In this document: in pieces, positions 24,092-32,695 of the stretch
How positions within the stretch are numbered: position 1 is the stretch's first letter
How the letters are laid out: every line of letters begins with the position of its first letter
Assembly (NCBI GenBank): GCA_009773455.1
Contig: WSXU01000033.1
Location: 1-38,958 of the forward strand
Direction: 5' to 3'
DNA from: Bacteroidota bacterium
GTDB lineage: Bacteria; Bacteroidota; Bacteroidia; Bacteroidales; Lentimicrobiaceae
Length of the DNA: 38,958 nt
Notes under the pieces: model-generated
The model's input: only the letters and a program-made list of their open reading frames with translations
What the model was told of the DNA's origin: nothing
Databases searched by the model: none
Made by a program: the position numbers and the translations under genes

Positions 24092-25252
24092 TCAGTATTT
24101 TGACCCTTCGGCTGAATCAATCATTGTCCTGCAGATAAATCCGGCAGCTTTTCCATCACCGAACACCGGAGGAAAGGAGATCGGTGGGTTTTTCAGGAAT
24201 TGACTGGCAGCCTTTACAATGGCATTTTCATCCGCATCGGTTACCATGCCTGCCCCGGCATCAACAATCTCTACCCACTCTGTCTCCGGCCTGGCAATGA
24301 TACAGGGTTTATTAAAATAATAGGCTTCCTTCTGAACACCCCCAGAGTCGGTTACGACCATTTCCGCATGCTTTTCGAGTTTTATCATATCCAGAAACGA
24401 AACCGGTGGCATCATCCTGATGAGGGTATTGGCCTTTACCGAATTAAAGACCGCAGGAGTGAGATTTTTTTCAAGCAGGCCAGAAGTTCTGGGATGCAAC
24501 GGTAAAGCGATCAGCAGCCGGTGATCACGGCTGATCCGGTCGAATGCACTGAAAATGGCATTGAGTCGTTGCGGAACATCGGTATTGTTATCGCGGTGGA
24601 CAGTACCAAGAATAAATTTTCCCTGATTGAGCCCATGTTGTTTAAGTATATCAGATTTCTCTTCAGCCAGCCCGGCAAAGAATAGACTGTTGTCGTACAT
24701 GATATCACCGCAATGAAAGATCCCCGGATTATCGCTGTTAAAGGGTGCCCGGTTATCTTTTCTGAAGCCTTCGCTCACCAGGTTATTGAAACCTGTCGCC
24801 GTAGGGCTGAACAGCAGGGTTGAGGCGTGGTCGCACATAATCCTGTTGATTTCCTCGGGCATTGATTTGTTGAATGACCTCAGTCCGGCTTCGATGTGAA
24901 CGATGGGAACCCGCAGTTTGGAAGCGGCAATGGCGCCTGCCAGGGTCGAATTGGTATCACCATAGAGAACAAGGTAATCAGGCTTTACCTCCAGGAGTAT
25001 TTTCTCAATTCCTTCGATCATTAGGGCCGTTTGTCGGCCATGAGAGCCACTTCCTACGGCCAGGTTATAGTCAGGTACCGGAATCCCGAGTTCATCGAAG
25101 AAAACCTGCGACATATTGGTGTCGTAATGCTGGCCTGTATGCACTATGATTTCACTTATTGAGTGCGAATAATCTGATGCTATAATGCGGCTCAACGCAG
25201 CCGCTTTGATAATCTGTGGCCTGGCGCCAATAACGGTAACTATCCTGATCAT
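24092..25252 (-). CDS. wecB: UDP-N-acetylglucosamine 2-epimerase (non-hydrolysing)
   Basis: 386 residues, normal length. Family motifs: IVTVIGARPQIIKAAAL, HTGQHYDTNMS, LYGDTNSTLAGAIAA, HIEAGLRSFN..MPEEINR, TVHRDNNTD and VTDSGGVQKEAYYFNKPCI. It interconverts UDP-GlcNAc and UDP-ManNAc in the cytoplasm for surface polysaccharide synthesis. The gene follows radC by 24 bases on the same strand, but no other polysaccharide gene is adjacent, which is unusual for this enzyme. Confidence 0.95.
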   Translation of the reverse strand: MIRIVTVIGARPQIIKAAALSRIIASDYSHSISEIIVHTGQHYDTNMSQVFFDELGIPVPDYNLAVGSGSHGRQTALMIEGIEKILLEVKPDYLVLYGDTNSTLAGAIAASKLRVPIVHIEAGLRSFNKSMPEEINRIMCDHASTLLFSPTATGFNNLVSEGFRKDNRAPFNSDNPGIFHCGDIMYDNSLFFAGLAEEKSDILKQHGLNQGKFILGTVHRDNNTDVPQRLNAIFSAFDRISRDHRLLIALPLHPRTSGLLEKNLTPAVFNSVKANTLIRMMPPVSFLDMIKLEKHAEMVVTDSGGVQKEAYYFNKPCIIARPETEWVEIVDAGAGMVTDADENAIVKAASQFLKNPPISFPPVFGDGKAAGFICRTMIDSAEGSKY

Positions 25253-25276
25253 CTGAAATAAATTCCTGATTTAATA

Positions 25277-25993
25277 TTAAAGCATCCCTTCGTCCGCAAA
25301 GCTATAATATTTTTCGTCGCCAATGATCAGGTGATCCAGAACCGGCAGATCCATCACTTGTCCGGCTTCTTTCAGTTTACGTGTCAGCCTTACATCGGCC
25401 TCGCTGGGTTTAAGATTACCGGAAGGGTGATTATGGCAGAGAATCATTGAGGCGGCATTGTGTTCAAGGGCCATTTTAAAGATTTTTTTGGGATCGGCGA
25501 CGGTTCCGGCCTGACCACCTTCGCTGATCTGCCTTACGGCAAGTTTGCAGTTGGCCCTGTTTAAAAACAACACCCAGAAACCTTCATAATGGCTGTCGGC
25601 CAGAAATGGATAGAAAAGCTCAAATGCATCCTTACTGGAACCTACAACCTGCCGGGCCAGTGCCTCGGCATGCCGCCGGCGCAGGCCCAGTTCAAGGGCG
25701 GCAAGTATACTCAGGGCTTTGGCCTCCCCCACTCCCTTGAATTTCATAAGATCATCGATACCCAGCTTTGAAAGAAGGATAAGGTTGTTGCCGCAATGTT
25801 GAAGCATACTTCTTGCGAGTTCAACGGCCGATTTATCGCGTGAGCCTGAACGCATCAGGATGGCAATGAGTTCGGCATCACTCAGTGAGTTTTTCCCTTT
25901 TCTGGCCAGTTTCTCACGGGGTCTGTCATCTTCGGCCCACTGGCTGATGGGTAACCTTTCAGGTGATTCATCCATGATTAAAGATGTTTTCAT
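25277..25993 (-). CDS. radC: RadC family JAB/MPN-domain protein
   Basis: 238 residues. An N-terminal helix-hairpin-helix region (SLSDAELIAILMRSGSRDKS, LMKFKGVGEAKALSI) is followed by the JAMM metalloprotease-like domain with HNHPSGNLKPSEAD and DHLIIGDEKYYSFADEGML. RadC is widely annotated as DNA repair, but its real role is unsettled. M7 (25975) is an alternative start. It lies downstream of rpsT beyond a terminator and upstream of wecB. Confidence 0.95.
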   Translation of the reverse strand: MKTSLIMDESPERLPISQWAEDDRPREKLARKGKNSLSDAELIAILMRSGSRDKSAVELARSMLQHCGNNLILLSKLGIDDLMKFKGVGEAKALSILAALELGLRRRHAEALARQVVGSSKDAFELFYPFLADSHYEGFWVLFLNRANCKLAVRQISEGGQAGTVADPKKIFKMALEHNAASMILCHNHPSGNLKPSEADVRLTRKLKEAGQVMDLPVLDHLIIGDEKYYSFADEGML

Positions 25994-26020
25994 CTGCTAA
26001 GTTAATCAATTTCAGCAAAA

Positions 26021-26050
26021 ATAAAAAACCCCCGCACAAAAGCACGGGGG
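26021..26050 (-). terminator. Rho-independent terminator after rpsT
   Basis: On the minus strand CCCCCG and CGGGGG form a strong GC stem around a loop of about ten bases, followed by a run of six T (26023-26028). It is 22 bases beyond the rpsT stop. Confidence 0.85.
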
Positions 26051-26071
26051 TAACATATAATCTCTGAATTA

Positions 26072-26326
26072 TTATGCCATCTTGTTAACCAGGCGGGTCA
26101 GTTTCGATTTGAGGTTGCCGGCCTTATTCTTGTGAATAATGGTTTTCTTGGCAAGCTTATCAATCATTGAAATGAGCTTGGGAAGTTTCTCAGCGGCTTC
26201 GGCCTTGTTATCCAGAGACCGGAACTTGCGAACAGCATTACGCATGGTTTTTGCATAGTACCTGTTGCGGACGCGACGGGTTTCGTTAGCCCTGATTCTT
26301 TTTAATGATGATTTGTGATTTGCCAT
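26072..26326 (-). CDS. rpsT: 30S ribosomal protein S20
   Basis: 84 residues, highly basic. [27 protein letters not shown], and [20 protein letters not shown] are diagnostic for S20. The start codon lies only 18 bases after the 3' end of tRNA-Glu, so it is expected to be transcribed from the promoter upstream of that tRNA. Confidence 0.97.
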   Translation of the reverse strand: MANHKSSLKRIRANETRRVRNRYYAKTMRNAVRKFRSLDNKAEAAEKLPKLISMIDKLAKKTIIHKNKAGNLKSKLTRLVNKMA

Positions 26327-26344
26327 TTTATTATTCTTTGTTTG

Positions 26345-26416
26345 CAGTCCGTAGGGGAATCGAACCCCTATTACCAGGATGAAAACCTGGCGTCCTAACC
26401 GTTAGACGAACGGACC
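26345..26416 (-). tRNA. tRNA-Glu (anticodon TTC)
   Basis: The minus strand folds as a cloverleaf of 72 bases. The acceptor GGTCCGT pairs with ACGGACT (one G-U at the end), the anticodon arm CCAGG-TTTTCAT-CCTGG holds TTC, and the T-arm is AGGGG-TTCGATT-CCCCT. The discriminator is G, as in bacterial tRNA-Glu. Only CA, not CCA, follows, so CCA is added after transcription. Confidence 0.95.
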
Positions 26417-26439
26417 ATAGGTCGTTTGATTAAGGACTG

Positions 26440-26470
26440 CAAATTTACAACTATTTTTTAATACTCCAAA
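26440..26470 (-). promoter_or_regulatory. Promoter of tRNA-Glu / rpsT
   Basis: On the minus strand TTTG (26467-26470) is followed after exactly 19 bases by TAAATTTG (26440-26447). This is a full match to the Bacteroidota -33/-7 promoter and lies about 24 bases before the tRNA. Confidence 0.8.
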
Positions 26471-26572
26471 TCCCACCTTAATTTTTTTGAAATATTTACA
26501 TCTTTTCAGCAATCCAATTCTATTTTCCTGATATCCATTGCCTTACACTATTGCATAGCCATCAGAATTCTC

Positions 26573-27271
26573 TCAGGAGGCTCCAAATTCTTCATGATCA
26601 GCCTGAAAGCGGAAGCCCAGGCGTTTTCCGGTCGGGATTTTCAGATTCTCAATCGATGTCTGCATATCATAAACAGATACCTGTTTCACCTCTTCGTAAG
26701 GAGGCGTAAGCAGGTCAAAATTAATGGTATACATAACAGAAGATTCTATGATTCCCCTTGCCGCTTCCTTCGTCATCATTGAAGTAGCGAAATTATTATA
26801 CAACATTCCGATCTCCCGCTTTCCTTCGATGAAATAATGGAGGTCTTTATTGATGAATACCCTGCCGATCAGATAGCCAATGTCATTTACACGGTTATAC
26901 TTAAAAGAATCGGCCAAAAAGTTGTAGACGTTGATTACTCCGCAGTAGGACCGATCGGTATCGTCCCTGATATAGGCTGTTTTCATCACTTCATGCATGC
27001 GTGAAAACTCAAATATATTGGTGTGCATAACAAAGAAAAGCACATCGCCCCCGAATTTCAGTTCCAGCTCAAATTCACCGGTATCGCGGAATTCAAACGG
27101 AACCGGAGCCGGATTACCATTATACTTTGAATGGTATTCGGTTACCATTTCCTGCATAATAGTTTTAAACAGCCCGAATGAGCCGAGGGTTTTACGGTAA
27201 ACATCCTGTTTCAACAGTGCTTTTTTTCGCACTGATTCAAAAATATCCGGTTTTTCTTCGGCCTGATCCAT
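26573..27271 (-). CDS. Conserved-looking protein of unknown function
   Basis: 232 residues, soluble, with no signal peptide or membrane helix. I do not recognise a named family. The central part is rich in aromatic residues and has a patterned look: FHVM-like FFVMHTNIFEFSRMHEVMKT, then RSYCGVINVYNFLADSFKYN, NDIGYLIGRVFINKDLHYFI and EGKREIGMLYNNF. It ends with polar sequence ending GFRFQADHEEF. The N-terminus is a charged helix. Codon use resembles its neighbours, and start and stop are clear, so it is a real gene. Both neighbours are on the same strand, but the gap of 136 bases to the FAD protein does not prove an operon. Confidence 0.8.
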   Translation of the reverse strand: MDQAEEKPDIFESVRKKALLKQDVYRKTLGSFGLFKTIMQEMVTEYHSKYNGNPAPVPFEFRDTGEFELELKFGGDVLFFVMHTNIFEFSRMHEVMKTAYIRDDTDRSYCGVINVYNFLADSFKYNRVNDIGYLIGRVFINKDLHYFIEGKREIGMLYNNFATSMMTKEAARGIIESSVMYTINFDLLTPPYEEVKQVSVYDMQTSIENLKIPTGKRLGFRFQADHEEFGAS

Positions 27272-27407
27272 GGTGATGTGAATGCTTTAATGAAAAAATA
27301 GAGTTATGCAAACTTATGAAATTAGAAGAGCAAAATGATGACAAATGCTTCAAACCTGATCAAAATCATTCAATGCTAACGGAAAGTATCATGATGGATT
27401 CAGGGTA

Positions 27408-28967
27408 TCAGACAGATGATTTACCGGCAATGGCCATAGCACATCTGACTCCATCTATGGCAGAAGAAACAATACCACCGGCATACCCTGCACCTTCACC
27501 ACACGGATACAATCCTGCCGCCTGTGGATTCTGCAGGGTATCTTCGTTTCTCGGGATCCGCACCGGTGATGAAGTCCTGGATTCAACGCCAACAAGAACA
27601 GCTTCGGAGGTCATGTAACCTTTCATCTTTTCATTGAAATCCCTGAAAGCCTGTTTGAGCCTTGATGACAGAAAACCCGGAAGAATTCCGGAAAGCGGCA
27701 CACTGGAGAGTCCGGGGTTATATGAATTTTCCGGCAAGGTAACCGATAGCCTGTCTTCCATAAAATCGGTCAGGCGCTGAGCGGGTGCTTTGATTGAATT
27801 ACCGGCCGCGTCCCATGCTTTACGCTCAATTGACTGCTGAAGGTTCAGGGCAGCAAAAGGACCCGCAGTTTCAAATTCTTTCCAGTCGGCTGGTTCGATG
27901 GCCACCGCTATGCCCGAGTTGGCAAATGGCGAATTTCGTCTTGAATTTGACATTCCGTTAACTACTGTTTCCATCTCTGCGGTTGCAGCCGGCACAATCA
28001 CACCTCCCGGGCACATGCAGAAAGAAAACACACCCCTTCCCTCTACCTGGGTCACAAGGTTATATGTTGCAGCAGGCAGGTGCGGGCCCCTGTCAGGTAT
28101 ATGATACTGGATTGAATCGATCAGCTGTTGCGGATGTTCAATCCTGACGCCCAATGCAAAAGGTTTTGGCTCCAGCATGATGCCCTGGTTGTGAAGAAAT
28201 TCAAACACGTCCCTGGCTGAGTGCCCGGTGGCCAGAATGACAGACGAAGACCTTATTTCATTGCCATCACCGGTAGTGACTCCCTTAACGCGGCCATTTT
28301 TTATGATCAGCCCGGTTACCTTCTTATTGAACAGCACTTCACCACCGGCATCAAGAATGGAACGTCTGATAGAAGCAATGATGTTCGGTAATTTATCGGT
28401 CCCGATGTGAGGGTGGGCATCGATCAGGATATCTTCGGATGCACCATGGGCAACCAGTGTCCTGAGGATTTCACTCACATTACCCCGTTTGGTTGACCTT
28501 GTATACAATTTGCCATCGGAATAGGTGCCGGCCCCTCCTTCACCGAAACAATAATTGGAATCCGGATTCAGCCTCTCTCCCCTGTTTAAAGTTGAAATGT
28601 CGAATTTACGGGCTTTGACATCCTTTCCCCGCTCGAGTATAACCGGTTTAAAACCCTGCTCAATCAATGTCAGTGCCGCAAAAAGACCGGCCGGACCTGC
28701 ACCTACGATGATAACCGGAGGACGACGGCTCACATCCGGATAAGCAGGAATCAGTATTTTTTCCGAATATGGAAACTGCTCTCCTATAAATAACTCAACC
28801 TTCAGCCTGAAAAACACCTTGTGCCTGGCATCAATGGAACGCTTCAGCGGCCTCAGATGGTATATTCTTCCTGCCGGCACCCCTGTCAGCGACGCGGCAA
28901 TCTGTTTCCAGCGTTGCGGGTCAAATGCTTCGGCAGGGGTAAGTTTCAGTTCAATTTCTCTCCGCAT
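27408..28967 (-). CDS. FAD-dependent dehydrogenase-like protein (COG2509 type)
   Basis: 519 residues from the chosen start at 28967 (MRREIELKLTP); an in-frame ATG at 29006 adds 13 residues. An N-terminal domain of about 75 residues precedes the Rossmann FAD motif VIIVGAGPAGLFAAL (GxGxxG at 89-94). It also has CFGEGGAGTYSDGKL, a second nucleotide segment with SVILATGHSARDVF, and a C-terminal GLYPCGEGAGYAGGI that closes the FAD site. This matches the COG2509 family of uncharacterised FAD-dependent dehydrogenases. The substrate is unknown; earlier automatic names such as 'glutamate synthase-like' have no support here. Confidence 0.9.
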   Translation of the reverse strand: MRREIELKLTPAEAFDPQRWKQIAASLTGVPAGRIYHLRPLKRSIDARHKVFFRLKVELFIGEQFPYSEKILIPAYPDVSRRPPVIIVGAGPAGLFAALTLIEQGFKPVILERGKDVKARKFDISTLNRGERLNPDSNYCFGEGGAGTYSDGKLYTRSTKRGNVSEILRTLVAHGASEDILIDAHPHIGTDKLPNIIASIRRSILDAGGEVLFNKKVTGLIIKNGRVKGVTTGDGNEIRSSSVILATGHSARDVFEFLHNQGIMLEPKPFALGVRIEHPQQLIDSIQYHIPDRGPHLPAATYNLVTQVEGRGVFSFCMCPGGVIVPAATAEMETVVNGMSNSRRNSPFANSGIAVAIEPADWKEFETAGPFAALNLQQSIERKAWDAAGNSIKAPAQRLTDFMEDRLSVTLPENSYNPGLSSVPLSGILPGFLSSRLKQAFRDFNEKMKGYMTSEAVLVGVESRTSSPVRIPRNEDTLQNPQAAGLYPCGEGAGYAGGIVSSAIDGVRCAMAIAGKSSV

Positions 28968-29129
28968 TAAAAAAGCTTTTCCACAGATAAACGGGTTCAC
29001 AATCAACAGATAGAACTACCTGATCCGGGGTATTAACAAAAACGATATGGCCGGAGAACAGGTAGCATGTTAGAGCTACAGGTCCGGTAATCCTGAAATA
29101 ACAAAAAGCGCTGGTTAAAGTTCGTGAAT

Positions 29130-29903
29130 TTATTCGAAGGTAAAGGAAAGAAGAAATAATTTGGAACGTAACCGATCAACCGGAAGGGTGTAGATATTGC
29201 CTTCCCTCTTCAGAACGTCAAAGAAACCGTATGACATTTTCAGCTCCACACCGAATTTGAAAAAAGTGGTGTAAAAATCAAGGCCTGCACCCATCTCACC
29301 GTAGACATCGCTTCGCGACAAAGCAACGTAGATGTTGTTATTCTCTTCCTTTTTCTTTGAATCACTGGCCAGGTCAATGGAATACTTGGCCCCGACCAGC
29401 CAGTAAGGTCTCACATTGTTCATCCGGCTGCCTTTATACTTTAAGTGCAGGGGAAATTCAACAAAGGTCGATTGCAGCTTTTTTCTGATGTCGATCAATT
29501 TGTCAACACCTTCGAAATTGGTTCTGATGGTGTAGAGCAGATCCCTTTCTCCGAAGGAGAGTGAAGGCACAAACCTGAGGTCGAGGTATTCGTTTATACG
29601 GAGGTTAGAGACTATGCCAATGGTAAATCCGAGCGAAGGGTTATGGGTAAGGCTGAAAAGTTTGGAAGAATCAGCATAGAGGTCGGGGGTTTGCAAGGCA
29701 TAATAACTGACATCCTGATAACCAGGTCTTGTTTTCAGTGAAAACAACATCTGGTTCATACCCAGAATAAAACCAAAGTGATAGGGTGCAAGATCGTAAT
29801 TGGGCAGGTTTCGCACCCGGGCACGCTGGGCATGGGAATCCGGCTTCAGGAAAACCAATAATATGGCAGCAAGAATAATATATTTCAGAAATGATAACCG
29901 CAC
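29130..29903 (-). CDS. porT: PorT-family outer membrane beta-barrel protein of T9SS
   Basis: 257 residues with a signal peptide (FLKYIILAAILLVFLKPDSHA|Q). The mature start RVRNLPNYDLAPYHFGFILG is the PorT/SprT hallmark. The rest alternates in beta-barrel fashion (LGFTIGIVSNLRINEYLDLR, FVEFPLHLKYKG, LVGAKYSIDL) and ends with an aromatic residue pattern, SFTFE. PorT is required for type IX secretion in Porphyromonas and Flavobacterium. It is a single gene with its own candidate promoter. Confidence 0.9.
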   Translation of the reverse strand: MRLSFLKYIILAAILLVFLKPDSHAQRARVRNLPNYDLAPYHFGFILGMNQMLFSLKTRPGYQDVSYYALQTPDLYADSSKLFSLTHNPSLGFTIGIVSNLRINEYLDLRFVPSLSFGERDLLYTIRTNFEGVDKLIDIRKKLQSTFVEFPLHLKYKGSRMNNVRPYWLVGAKYSIDLASDSKKKEENNNIYVALSRSDVYGEMGAGLDFYTTFFKFGVELKMSYGFFDVLKREGNIYTLPVDRLRSKLFLLSFTFE

Positions 29904-29964
29904 AGTAAACTTTTTTCTTCTAACGACAGAATGCTGTATTTATTTTAAGCTGGCAACCAGTGCA

Positions 29965-29996
29965 CAAAGATACATCTAAATTTCATCCTCCGGCAA
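29965..29996 (-). promoter_or_regulatory. Candidate promoter of porT
   Basis: On the minus strand TTG (29994-29996) and TATCTTTG (29965-29972) are 21 bases apart, fitting the Bacteroidota -33/-7 pattern. The leader would be about 55 bases. Confidence 0.5.
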
Positions 29997-30053
29997 TTTT
30001 GAAGGATTCACCAGAGGTGAAGTAATTTCACCCATAGCAAATATAGTCTGATT

Positions 30054-31073
30054 TCACTCTTCAGCGATAAATTCAAGGGCTTCTCTGAGTAATCTTTCAC
30101 GGTCAACGGGTACCACCCCGACATGCTCGCAAACCAGCCCACCTGCCAGGTTCGATAAAGAAGCCATCAGGAATGAAGGTGCTTTAGCTGCACGGCACAG
30201 ACTTGCCACACTGATCACAGTATCACCTGCCCCGGAAACGTCTGTGATATTTCGTAAATGTGCGGCAATGTGGTGTTCAACCGGTTCACCGTCTGAAACA
30301 TCGCGGATAAACAAACCAGCCTCCGACAAAGTCACCATCACAATGCTGATTGCCTGCTGCTTTTGCCAACGGACAACGGCCTCCCGTATCTTGTCAATAT
30401 CCCTGAGATCCATCTCTATCTTCAGCCCTTCACACAACTCTTTAAGATTGGGTTTAAACAGATCAACCTTCCGATAGGCATCGAAATTTTTCTTTTTCGG
30501 ATCAACCACAACCGGGATGCCGCGTGATGAGGCCATGGCATTCACTTCACGAATAACCCTACCCGTTAAAACACCTTTATTATAGTCCTGCAGGATGACC
30601 GCTCCAATGTCGTGTTTTTCAAACACCCCCAGGATACCGGCAAGCAGCTTATCTTCATCTTCGGCACTGAGATCCGTATCAATTTCTTCGTCAACCCTAA
30701 GCATCTGGGCTTTATTGCCGATGATCCTGAATTTGGTGGTTGTGATTCTTTCCCTGCTCCTGATGATGCATTCCTGAGAAATTCCGTCAGATTGCAGGAG
30801 TGCGGCAAACTCTTCGCCACGAATATCGTTACCCACAACGGAACAAAGCAAAGGAACAGCGCCAAGAGCCTTTATATTCAGGGCTACATTGGCGGCCCCA
30901 CCCAGCAGGTTTTCGCGTTTCTTCACCGACACAACGGGAACGGGGGCTTCAGGAGAAATACGATCCACTTTACCCCACAGGTAAGCATCAATCATTACGT
31001 CGCCAAGGATCATCACTTTTTTACCGTCAAACTCGTCGAAAAGGGCCTTAATCCGGTTCCGGGATATTTTCAT
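30054..31073 (-). CDS. rfaE1: D-glycero-beta-D-manno-heptose-7-phosphate kinase
   Basis: 339 residues of the PfkB/ribokinase fold from the chosen start at 31073 (MKISRNRIK); the ATG at 31115 would overlap the upstream helicase gene. Signatures are VMILGDVMIDAYLWGKVDRI, SPEAPVPVV, LLGGAANVALNIKALGA and the catalytic DVSGAGDTVIS. It corresponds to the kinase half of E. coli HldE only; the adenylyltransferase half is missing and must be elsewhere. It makes heptose-1,7-bisphosphate for ADP-heptose, the LPS core precursor. It lies 25 bases after the helicase gene on the same strand. Confidence 0.92.
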   Translation of the reverse strand: MKISRNRIKALFDEFDGKKVMILGDVMIDAYLWGKVDRISPEAPVPVVSVKKRENLLGGAANVALNIKALGAVPLLCSVVGNDIRGEEFAALLQSDGISQECIIRSRERITTTKFRIIGNKAQMLRVDEEIDTDLSAEDEDKLLAGILGVFEKHDIGAVILQDYNKGVLTGRVIREVNAMASSRGIPVVVDPKKKNFDAYRKVDLFKPNLKELCEGLKIEMDLRDIDKIREAVVRWQKQQAISIVMVTLSEAGLFIRDVSDGEPVEHHIAAHLRNITDVSGAGDTVISVASLCRAAKAPSFLMASLSNLAGGLVCEHVGVVPVDRERLLREALEFIAEE

Positions 31074-31098
31074 ATAAATCTGTATTTTCTTATAACGA

Positions 31099-32544
31099 TC
31101 AGCTGAAAAAATCATTGTTGAAATTTACAAAATAGACTTCCATCGAAGCTCTGGTCAGAGCAGTATACAACCATCTTACAAATCCTGTATCTATCATTTC
31201 ATCGGTAAGATAACCATGATCAATAAAAACAGCATCCCACTGACCACCCTGGGTTTTATGACAGGTAAGCGCATAGGCAAACTTAGCCTGAACGGCGTTG
31301 TAATAAGGATTGTTTTTTACCTTGGACATCCGTTCCTGTTTTGATGGAATTTCAGTGTAATCAAGCATAATCTCATCAAACAGTTTCTGATGTTCAGCCT
31401 GTGGCAGTGAGGGTGTGTCAATAACCATAGAATCGAGGAGAAGCTTTATTTCTATCACCTCCTGATCGGGGTAGTCAACCAGTTGAATACTGACATCGGC
31501 AAACCTATATCCATACATTTCACCGGTTTTGAGTATCCTGCGAACCTCGGCCATATCACCGTTGGCAATAAATCCTGCTTTGGCTCCGGATGGCAGCCAG
31601 AAATAATTATTGCGGGTTACCATGATGATATCACCGGCTGACAGCTCGGTTTCACGGAAAAGCAGCCGAGCCCTGACTTCATTGTTGAAAAGATTGGCCC
31701 TTTTATTCGACCGCGTAATGATGACGGTATTTTCGTATCCAAAACGTGAATAGCATGAATTCAGGGCATCTTCAAACATGGAACCATCGATCTGCCTGAT
31801 ATCGCTGAAACCGGCAAGTTTAAAAAATGGCAATACCGGTTTTTCAGCACCCGCCTGGATGCGGAGGTTTGTCGCATTGGACAGGATACCGCTTTCGAGT
31901 GATTGCCTGACTACTTCAGTCAATTCGTATGACCCTGCATCAAGATGGTAGGTCCGCTGAAGAATATCAGAATCAAGTGCAGGACTCTGGTCGGTGCCTA
32001 CCGGCGGCAGCTGGGCTGTATCGCCGATCAGTAAAAGCTTACACCCCTCGCTGCTGAAGACAAATTTGACCAGATCTTCGAGCAGATCGCGGTTTGAATA
32101 GATACCCTGATCGGATGATGCGCCAGACCCGGGGATCATAGATGCCTCATCAACAATGAACAGCGTGAATTTGTGCGGATTCGGCGCGAGGGACATTCTC
32201 AGTCTGCCATCATGACCGGGAATGGAGCGGTAGATTTTACGGTGAATGGTATTTGCCTGCTTCCGCGAATAACCGGCCAAAACCTTGGCTGCCCTGCCTG
32301 TAGGAGCCAGCAGTACCGATTGCATGCCAATCAATGGCAACACCCTTACCAGCGCGCTGACCAGTGTTGTTTTTCCTGTTCCGGCATAACCTTTGATCAG
32401 GAATGAAGGCTGTTGATTCGGGACTGGTTGAAGTGCAACAAAATCCGAAAGTCTGCCTATCAGTTCCATCTGACCCGTTGTTGGCTCATGGCCAAGTTCG
32501 AGTAATATATTTTCGGCTATCTGCCTGCTGTTAAGTTCAATCAT
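31099..32544 (-). CDS. RecD-like SF1B ATP-dependent DNA helicase
   Basis: 481 residues. Walker A is GYAGTGKTT (52-60), then LLAPTGRAAKVL, Walker B FIVDEASMI, LLIGDTAQLPPVG, and the C-terminal UvrD_C_2 block YALTCHKTQGGQWDAVFID with RWLYTALTRA. These are the motifs of the RecD/Pif1-Dda class of 5'-3' helicases. It lacks the N-terminal region of RecD2 and has no RecB or RecC neighbours, so it probably acts alone in replication or repair. The heptose kinase gene follows. Confidence 0.92.
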   Translation of the reverse strand: MIELNSRQIAENILLELGHEPTTGQMELIGRLSDFVALQPVPNQQPSFLIKGYAGTGKTTLVSALVRVLPLIGMQSVLLAPTGRAAKVLAGYSRKQANTIHRKIYRSIPGHDGRLRMSLAPNPHKFTLFIVDEASMIPGSGASSDQGIYSNRDLLEDLVKFVFSSEGCKLLLIGDTAQLPPVGTDQSPALDSDILQRTYHLDAGSYELTEVVRQSLESGILSNATNLRIQAGAEKPVLPFFKLAGFSDIRQIDGSMFEDALNSCYSRFGYENTVIITRSNKRANLFNNEVRARLLFRETELSAGDIIMVTRNNYFWLPSGAKAGFIANGDMAEVRRILKTGEMYGYRFADVSIQLVDYPDQEVIEIKLLLDSMVIDTPSLPQAEHQKLFDEIMLDYTEIPSKQERMSKVKNNPYYNAVQAKFAYALTCHKTQGGQWDAVFIDHGYLTDEMIDTGFVRWLYTALTRASMEVYFVNFNNDFFS

Positions 32545-32695
32545 AAAACACTTTATTCATCTTAATACTTCAGGATACCTGATTACCGGATACCTGAAAG
32601 ACTGGCTCACTCTTCCGGACAGACTGCCGGTTCAATGATCTGTCCGCGAATTTAATCTGTTTTCATACCCATGCGTTGCATCCCTATCAGGTTCA

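Noticed and set aside
23889-24203. Plus-strand open frame of 104 codons beside wecB
   Set aside because: It overlaps the wecB C-terminus in antisense and has low-complexity, non-protein-like sequence.
30612-31106. Plus-strand open frame of 164 codons
   Set aside because: Antisense to the heptose kinase gene, with no recognisable protein features.
32573-32597. Direct repeat GGATACCTGA twice in the tamL-helicase gap, plus a CGGACAGA/TCTGTCCG dyad at 32616-32646
   Set aside because: Short, with a 15-base loop and no T-tract; not enough to call a regulatory site or terminator.
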